NCBI GenBank assembly: GCA_035654835.1
Contig: DASRVZ010000233.1
Coordinates: forward strand, 1-19,288
Direction of reading: 5' to 3'
From: UBA4719 sp035654835
GTDB lineage: Bacteria > Actinomycetota > Actinomycetes > Actinomycetales > Dermatophilaceae
Length of the DNA: 19,288 bases
Part shown: positions 14,695 through 19,288 of the stretch, piece after piece
How the letters are laid out: every line of letters begins with the position of its first letter
Position numbering within the stretch: the first letter of the stretch is position 1
Notes under the pieces: generated by a model
The model's input: only the letters and a program-made list of their open reading frames with translations
Databases searched by the model: none
What the model was told of the DNA's origin: nothing
Position numbers and translations under genes: made by a program

Positions 14695-14700
14695 GGGGGC

Positions 14701-15780
14701 ATGACCGTTGAGGCCCGAACCCCGATCTCCCGGGACGAGGCACGCAGCCTGTGGGGCATGGGCATCTTCATCCTGCTGCTGCACATCGTCGGCTGGGGTG
14801 TGCTGATCGCCTTCGTCGTGCCTCGCGGCTACGCGGTCGGCGGCCAGCTCGTGGGGGTGGGCCTGGGTGTCACGGCATACACGCTCGGCATGAGGCATGC
14901 GTTCGACGCCGATCACATCGCGGCGATCGACAACACCACCCGCAAGCTGATGGGCCAGGGCAGACGTCCCCTCAGCGTTGGGTTCTGGTTCAGCCTCGGC
15001 CACAGCTCGGTCGTCTTCATCATGGTGACGCTGCTCGCGTTCGGCATCCGCGCCGTCGCCGCACAGCTGGGCGACGACCAGTCTGCCCTCCAGCGCAGCA
15101 CAAGCGTGTGGGGCACCTCGGTCTCTGGTGTCTTCCTGATCCTCATCGGTCTGATCAACCTGGCTGCGCTGATCGGCATCCTCAAGGTCTTCCGCGCGAT
15201 GCGCCACGGCCACCTCGACGAAGCAGCGCTCGAGGAGCAGCTGGACAAGCGCGGACTCCTCAACCGGATCCTGCGACCAGTCACCAAGGCCGTTGCCAAG
15301 CCGTGGCACATGTACCCCGTGGGACTGCTGTTCGGCCTCGGCTTCGACACCGCAACCGAGGTCGGGCTGCTGGTGGTGGCCGGTGGTGCCGCTGCCGGGG
15401 CCCTGCCGTGGTGGGCCATCCTGACGCTGCCGATCCTGTTTGCGGCCGGCATGTCCCTGCTGGACACCATCGACGGCTCGTTCATGAACTTCGCCTATGG
15501 CTGGGCGTTCTCAAAGCCGGTCCGCAAGATCTACTACAACATCACCATCACGGCGCTGTCCGTGGCCGTCGCGCTCCTGATCGGCGGCATCGAGCTCATC
15601 TCAATCCTCACGGAGAAGCTCGACATCACCACTGGGCTGCTGGCGAGCATCGGCTCGGTCGACCTCGCAAGTGTGGGCTACTGGATCGTCGGCTTGTGCG
15701 TCATCACCTGGGCGGTGGCGTTGGCCGTATGGCGCTTTGGCCGGATCGAGCAGCGCTGGGAGTCGAGCGTCGGCGCCTGA
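14701..15780 (+). CDS. NiCoT-family nickel/cobalt permease (HoxN/HupN/NixA type)
   Basis: This 359-residue inner-membrane secondary transporter imports Ni2+ and/or Co2+. The family signatures are all present: RHAFDADHIAAIDN (65-78) in the second membrane helix, FSLGHSSVV (97-105), LGFDTATE (213-220) and GMSLLDTIDG (250-259), with about eight membrane segments and the usual long cytoplasmic loop (about 165-205). Residues differing between nickel- and cobalt-preferring members cannot be judged safely by reading. The Nur-type operator upstream argues for nickel as a substrate. It is divergent from pntA and convergent with the pirin gene, 24 bp away. No urease or hydrogenase gene is visible nearby, so the metal's user is not identified here. 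Confidence 0.95.
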   Translation: MTVEARTPISRDEARSLWGMGIFILLLHIVGWGVLIAFVVPRGYAVGGQLVGVGLGVTAYTLGMRHAFDADHIAAIDNTTRKLMGQGRRPLSVGFWFSLGHSSVVFIMVTLLAFGIRAVAAQLGDDQSALQRSTSVWGTSVSGVFLILIGLINLAALIGILKVFRAMRHGHLDEAALEEQLDKRGLLNRILRPVTKAVAKPWHMYPVGLLFGLGFDTATEVGLLVVAGGAAAGALPWWAILTLPILFAAGMSLLDTIDGSFMNFAYGWAFSKPVRKIYYNITITALSVAVALLIGGIELISILTEKLDITTGLLASIGSVDLASVGYWIVGLCVITWAVALAVWRFGRIEQRWESSVGA

Positions 15781-15784
15781 CTGT

Positions 15785-15824
15785 TCAGGCCTGGCCTCCG
15801 ACGTTTAGGCCTGACCTCCGACGT
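15785..15824. repeat. Tandem 20-bp duplication at the end of the pirin gene
   Basis: Positions 15785-15804 and 15805-15824 are adjacent copies of a 20-bp unit (core GGCCTG, then CCTCCGACGT) differing at two positions. The second copy holds the last codons and TAA stop of the pirin gene; the first fills the gap to the NiCoT gene. It looks like a simple slippage duplication. Confidence 0.75.
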
Positions 15825-16779
15825 CACCGTGCGGCACTGGATTGCCCAGACGTCCGGCGTTGTAGTCCTCGAAGGCGTGCATCAGCTCCATGCGGGTGTT
15901 CATGACGAACGGTCCGGCCCACGCGATGGGCTCACGAATGGGCGCGCCGCCAAGGATGACGACGTCCAGACCTGCCGCATGGCGCGCCTGCTGCGACCGG
16001 GCGGCCGACAGCCTCAGCGCGTCACCACGCCCCAGCACGGCGAGCTGGCCAGTCCCGATCGGCGACTGGCTGGGGCCGACAAAACCGTCACCGCTCATGA
16101 CGTAGACCAACGCGTTGAAGTCCGGGCGCCATGGCAGCTCGAGCTGGGCGCCGGGTGCGATCGTGGCGTGGACCATCGACATCGGGGTGTGTGTCGAGCC
16201 GGGGCCCACGTATCCCGCGACGTCGCCGGCGATCACGCGCACCAGCGCACCGCCATCGCCCGAGCGGAACAGGGCCACCGCGCCGGATCGTAGGTCCTGG
16301 TAGCGCGGAACGAGCAGCTTGTCGCGCTTGGGCAGGTTGACCCACAGCTGGAACCCGTGGAACAGGCCCCCCGAGACGACGAGGTGCTCCGGCGGCGCCT
16401 CGATGTGAAGGATGCCCGCACCGGCAGTCATCCACTGGGTGTCGCCGTCGGTGATCGTGCCGCCGCCGCCAAAAGAGTCCTGATGCTCGAAGATGCCGTC
16501 GATGATGTAGGTGACCGTCTCGAAACCTCGGTGCGGGTGCCACGCCGTGCCCTTGGGTTCCCCCGGCGCGTATTCGACCTCACCCATCTCGTCCATGTGG
16601 ATGAACGGGTCGAGCAGCTTCAGGTCGACGCCGGCGAACGCTCGCTTGACCGGGAAACCCAGGCCCTCGAGGGCAGATGGCGCGCTCGTGATGGACACGA
16701 CCGGGCGCTGGATCACGCTCGGAAGCAGCGCGGGCACCGGCGGCAGAACGGTCACGTCCGGAACGGTGAAGGCAGGCAC
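15805..16779 (-). CDS. Pirin family protein
   Basis: This 324-residue bicupin of the pirin family has its metal site in the N-terminal cupin: H81 and H83 in WHPHRGFETVTYI, then H125 and E127 in WMTAGAGILHIE. These match the iron ligands of human pirin. The C-terminal cupin (about 175-300) is recognisable by GPFVMNTRMELMHAFEDYNAGRLG near the end. Bacterial pirins include quercetin 2,3-dioxygenases and redox-sensing proteins; which applies here is not visible. The start is GTG at 16779 with AGGAG about 8 bp upstream. It lies 97 bp after the small biotin-carrier-like gene on the same strand and could share its transcript. Confidence 0.93.
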   Translation of the reverse strand: MPAFTVPDVTVLPPVPALLPSVIQRPVVSITSAPSALEGLGFPVKRAFAGVDLKLLDPFIHMDEMGEVEYAPGEPKGTAWHPHRGFETVTYIIDGIFEHQDSFGGGGTITDGDTQWMTAGAGILHIEAPPEHLVVSGGLFHGFQLWVNLPKRDKLLVPRYQDLRSGAVALFRSGDGGALVRVIAGDVAGYVGPGSTHTPMSMVHATIAPGAQLELPWRPDFNALVYVMSGDGFVGPSQSPIGTGQLAVLGRGDALRLSAARSQQARHAAGLDVVILGGAPIREPIAWAGPFVMNTRMELMHAFEDYNAGRLGNPVPHGDVGGQA

Positions 16780-16876
16780 TGCAGACTCCTAGGTCGTTTC
16801 GTTTTCAACGATCCCAGAAACGTCCTCGGCGGTCAACGCATTCCCCGGCTCCTGCCCGGCCGGCCGGCATACGGCC

Positions 16877-17005
16877 TCAGGAGGGTTCGATCACCGCGAT
16901 GGAGTCCAGGATCACGAGCGTGTCGTTGGGTTCAACGATGTCACCGGCACTGGCCACGACCTTCCACACGCTGGCGACCATTTCCGCCATGACCACGTGA
17001 CTCAT
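16877..17005 (-). CDS. Truncated biotin/lipoyl carrier-like protein lacking the MKM lysine
   Basis: This 42-residue gene starts at 17005 with a good AAGGAG site 6 bp upstream. It reads MSHVVMAEMVASVWKVVASAGDIVEPNDTLVILDS, closely matching the first half of the roughly 70-residue stand-alone biotin/lipoyl-binding carrier proteins of actinobacteria. It then jumps directly to IAVIEPS and stop, which matches the end of the same family. The expected centre, with the biotinylated lysine in (E/D)SMKME and the second set of strands, is missing without loss of frame. The simplest reading is an in-frame internal deletion of about 30 codons leaving a half-barrel that cannot be biotinylated. A short functional variant cannot be excluded. 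Confidence 0.7.
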   Translation of the reverse strand: MSHVVMAEMVASVWKVVASAGDIVEPNDTLVILDSIAVIEPS

Positions 17006-17095
17006 GCCTGCTCCTTGGTTCCCGTCGGGCGAGATGTCGCGAGCTGTCGTGCGCGATGAATCGCGACGAAGCCTACGCAGGGTGAGAAACAGGCG

Positions 17096-17144
17096 CCCCC
17101 GGCGACCGTCGCCACGTCGATGGACGCAGCGGGGTCACCGGGGG
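17096..17144 (-). terminator. Terminator-like inverted repeat after the ring-opening amidohydrolase gene
   Basis: CCCCCGGCGACC (17096-17107) pairs with GGTCACCGGGGG (17133-17144), 11 of 12 positions, with a 25-nt loop. It lies 30 bp after the amidohydrolase stop, read on the minus strand, and upstream of the small carrier-like gene. An alternative small hairpin GGCGA-CCG-TCGCC (17101-17113) overlaps the left arm. There is no T-run. Confidence 0.45.
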
Positions 17145-17174
17145 CCTTGTGCCCAGCGGGTGTGGCAGTAGCGC

Positions 17175-18311
17175 CTAGCTGGTGTAGCGGTAGCCGGTTG
17201 CCTCACCCGAGCCGAGGTCGACGATCGCGGCGACGGGGCCGCCGCCATCAGGGCCCTGGTGGGCAGCCGACACGGAGACAAAGACCGCCGGGTCGCCGGT
17301 GACGGAAGCCGCTACCCCGCCGACAGCAGACTTGATCTGACGGTGCCAGTGCACGTCCGAGTCATCGAGCATCGCGTTGCGGCGCCCGTGAACGGTGCCG
17401 TCCTGACTGACCTCGCACTTGAGGAACACGTTGACCAGGCGGCCCTTCAGGTCGCTGCTGCGCGGACGCTCCGGCAGCTCGAGCCCAGCGTCCTTGATGG
17501 CGGACCAGATGCCGTCGGCGTCGAGCGCGTCCTGCATAACGCCGTGACCGATGCGGTAACGGCCGCCCACACCACGGGCGTTGCCGACCACGACGACCTG
17601 GGCCTGGTCGAGCTCCACGCCCGACGAGCAGGAGGCCACCGCGGAGTAGAGGCTGCGGTTGTGCATGATGTCGGCGTCGGTGGGCATCTCGATCTCACCG
17701 AGCGCGACGGCGATACCCAGGCCGGTGGTGCCGTTGGACAGGTCCATCGACTCGTGCGTGTGCTCGGTCCACACACTCTTGCCGCGCGACTTGGCGTCGC
17801 GAATCGTGTGGATCGTCAGCAGAGGGGTCTTGGTCTGGACGTAGTGGACATCAGCCGGGTCGCTGATGCCGGCCCGCTCCATGGCGACCTTGACCGCGTC
17901 GGCGACCTTGGTGATCATCCCGACGTAGCCGATCTCCTCGGGCAGGATCGGCTCGCTCATCGCGAAGCCGACGGTGAGCCGCGGCTCATCGGTCTGCTCG
18001 GCCTTGGCCGGGTCGACGGTGGCGAAGATCGTCGCGTGCGGACTGATCACGCCGTCGGTGCCACCCGACCACACGATCGGGATCTGGCTGACCTGCTCGG
18101 CCGGGGCACCCTTGGAGACGAGCGCCTCGCGGAACGACCGGTCGGCGAGGATCCGGGTATAGTCGTTCACCCCGCCGTTGCCCTCCGTCTTGCCGATGAT
18201 CGCGATCACCCGGTTGGCCTCCAGCACGCCCTCATCGATGAGCTTGATCAGCTCGGATGCATCGGAGACGCTGTGGATCGGAACCTTGCGGACTTCAATG
18301 GGCTCTGGCAC
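17175..18311 (-). CDS. Ring-opening amidohydrolase (barbiturase/cyanuric acid hydrolase family)
   Basis: This 378-residue enzyme belongs to the AtzD/TrzD/barbiturase family, which hydrolyses a cyclic amide: barbiturate to ureidomalonate or cyanuric acid towards biuret. The threefold repeat of Lys-Ser pairs that makes the active site is visible. K41 (IIGKTEGNGGVND) and S82 (VWSGGTDG) form the first pair, K161 (VQTKTPLL) with S229/S230 (SCSSGVE) the second, and K298 (FLKCEVSQDG) with S346/S348 (VSVSAAHQGPDGGG) the third. The N-terminus (PEPIEVRKVPIHSVSDASELIKLID) recalls characterised barbiturases of Rhodococcus more than AtzD, so I lean to barbiturase. The GTG at 18311 has AAAGG 8 bp upstream. 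It follows the carbamate kinase gene by 67 bp on the same strand. Confidence 0.88.
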   Translation of the reverse strand: MPEPIEVRKVPIHSVSDASELIKLIDEGVLEANRVIAIIGKTEGNGGVNDYTRILADRSFREALVSKGAPAEQVSQIPIVWSGGTDGVISPHATIFATVDPAKAEQTDEPRLTVGFAMSEPILPEEIGYVGMITKVADAVKVAMERAGISDPADVHYVQTKTPLLTIHTIRDAKSRGKSVWTEHTHESMDLSNGTTGLGIAVALGEIEMPTDADIMHNRSLYSAVASCSSGVELDQAQVVVVGNARGVGGRYRIGHGVMQDALDADGIWSAIKDAGLELPERPRSSDLKGRLVNVFLKCEVSQDGTVHGRRNAMLDDSDVHWHRQIKSAVGGVAASVTGDPAVFVSVSAAHQGPDGGGPVAAIVDLGSGEATGYRYTS

Positions 18312-18324
18312 CGGTGTCACCTTT

Positions 18325-18366
18325 CGTTGTCCTGCACTGTGTTTGCGTTGTCCTGCACTGTGTTTG
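18325..18366. repeat. Perfect tandem 21-bp duplication between arcC and the amidohydrolase gene
   Basis: Two identical adjacent 21-bp units (18325-18345 and 18346-18366; core TCCTGCACTGTG) are followed by a partial third start (CGATGTGT). They fill most of the 67-bp gap. The left copy ends at the ribosome binding site of the amidohydrolase gene. Their role is unknown; a simple slippage duplication or a regulatory or RNA-processing element are both possible. Confidence 0.85.
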
Positions 18367-18378
18367 CGATGTGTCTGT

Positions 18379-19288
18379 CTACGAGCGTTGGCTCGCTGAT
18401 GAGTAAGAGCGGCCCTGGATGACCGTCCCGAAGTCGCCGCTGATGGCAGCCGTGATGTGCTCCAACGAGGTGATGACCGCCCGCTGACCGCCCTGCTCGA
18501 CGAACTGCATGGCGGCGGCAACCTTGGGGCCCATCGAGCCGCTGGCGAAGTGGCCGGCCGCGGCGAGGTCGCGCATCTCTTCCAGCGTCACGCTGTGGAT
18601 CGGCCTGGCCGAGGGGGTTTCAAAGCCGATGATCGCGTTGTCGACGTCGGTGGCGATCATGAGGACGTCAGCCTCGACGGAGCGCGCGAGCAGGGCCGCG
18701 GTGAGGTCCTTGTCGATGACTGCCTCGACACCGCTCACGCCGCCATCACGATCGCGCACCACCGGTATGCCGCCGCCGCCGGCTGCGACCACGACGTATC
18801 CGGCGGCGATGAGGGTGAGGACCGTCGGGGTCTCGAGAACCTCGAGCGGTGCCGGTGAGGCGACCACCCGGCGCCAGCCCTTCTCGCCACGGTCCTGCCA
18901 CACCTGTCCGTGCTCGATCATCGGCTTGGCCTGGTCGTACGGCAGGAAGCGGCCGATCGGCTTGGTCGGGTGCTCGAAGCCCGGGTCGTTCGCGTCCACC
19001 CGGGTGCGAGTGACGATGGCCGCGACTCGAGGGTCACAGCCCAGCCGGGCCAGGCTGCGCTCCAGGCTGTTGATCATGGTGAAGCCGATCGTGGCCTGCG
19101 TCTGGGCGCCACACCAGTCCAGGGGCACCGGGGGGACGACCGAAGCAGCCAGCTCGTTCTTGACCAGGAGGTTGCCGACCTGGGGGCCGTTGCCGTGGGT
19201 GATGACCACCTCGTGGCCGGCCGCGATGAGCCCGGCCACCGACTCCATCGCACCAGCGATCGCGTCTTGCTGCGCCTCCGGAGTCGCA
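18379..19288 (-). CDS. arcC: Carbamate kinase, 5' end beyond the window
   Basis: This enzyme interconverts carbamoyl phosphate plus ADP with carbamate plus ATP; in catabolic pathways it yields ATP. The visible 302 residues run to the window edge without an initiator that fits the family. About 35-40 residues, including the usual N-terminal VvALGGNAL, should lie beyond 19288; the internal ATG at 19248 is not the start. Family motifs are THGNGPQVGNL, PLDWCGAQTQATIGF, AAGGGGIPVV, AVIDKDLTAALLA and ASGSMGPKVAAAMQFV, with ITSLEHITAAI near the end. It lies upstream of the ring-opening amidohydrolase on the same strand, suggesting joint expression in catabolism of a cyclic ureide or imide. Confidence 0.95.
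   Translation of the reverse strand, partial: ATPEAQQDAIAGAMESVAGLIAAGHEVVITHGNGPQVGNLLVKNELAASVVPPVPLDWCGAQTQATIGFTMINSLERSLARLGCDPRVAAIVTRTRVDANDPGFEHPTKPIGRFLPYDQAKPMIEHGQVWQDRGEKGWRRVVASPAPLEVLETPTVLTLIAAGYVVVAAGGGGIPVVRDRDGGVSGVEAVIDKDLTAALLARSVEADVLMIATDVDNAIIGFETPSARPIHSVTLEEMRDLAAAGHFASGSMGPKVAAAMQFVEQGGQRAVITSLEHITAAISGDFGTVIQGRSYSSASQRS

Noticed and set aside
17259..18422. 387-codon plus-strand open frame opposite the ring-opening amidohydrolase
   Set aside because: Shadow of a gene with all its active-site residues; no domain is visible.
1..19288. CRISPR array, rRNA genes, intact insertion sequences
   Set aside because: No regularly spaced repeats with unique spacers, no rRNA-like sequence and no transposase-like protein were seen.

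Overview
The window is high-GC DNA from an actinobacterium. GTG starts are frequent, several promoters have a TANNNT -10 box placed so that the transcript would begin at the start codon, and the proteins read like those of Micrococcales (something near Intrasporangiaceae; this is inference, not a sequence match). A mobile accessory region on the left (about 1350-9312) adjoins a chromosomal housekeeping and catabolic region on the right (9312-19288) at a tRNA-Ser(CGA) gene.

Left part. A two-gene unit encodes an SPW-repeat membrane protein and a TetR-family regulator (267-1347). It is followed by about 700 bp with no intact gene, holding what look like decayed fragments of an N-6 DNA methylase. 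Next come a MOBF (TrwC-type) relaxase-helicase on the minus strand (2063-5620), a ~310 bp gap that is the natural place for an oriT, an AbiE type IV toxin-antitoxin pair on the minus strand (5931-7420), and an excisionase/tyrosine-integrase pair on the plus strand (7657-9128). The integrase lies just inside the 3' end of tRNA-Ser(CGA), the classic layout of an element integrated at a tRNA. No type IV secretion or coupling-protein gene is visible here, so the element is either a mobilisable (IME-like) element or the right end of a larger ICE. Its left end was not found.

Right part. tRNA-Ser, tadA (tRNA adenosine deaminase) and the divergent upp (uracil phosphoribosyltransferase) are followed by a 56-residue small membrane protein with a bacterial PH-domain membrane protein. 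Then come pntA-pntB (proton-translocating transhydrogenase, minus strand), a NiCoT nickel/cobalt permease, a pirin, a 42-residue remnant of a biotin/lipoyl carrier protein, and a ring-opening amidohydrolase (barbiturase/cyanuric acid hydrolase family) downstream of a carbamate kinase that runs off the right edge.

Functional links. AbiE and the relaxase/integrase make the left region a mobile defence or addiction island. The ring-opening amidohydrolase and carbamate kinase point to catabolism of an N-heterocycle (barbiturate from oxidised uracil, or cyanuric acid) with recovery of ATP from carbamoyl phosphate. The NiCoT gene has a near-perfect Nur (nickel-responsive Fur-family) box whose right half coincides with its -35 element. 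The most unusual observations are this Nur-box/leaderless promoter, the internally deleted biotin carrier gene that lacks its MKM lysine, and a dense set of short repeats at the element's right end. I did not find a clearly new multi-gene system.
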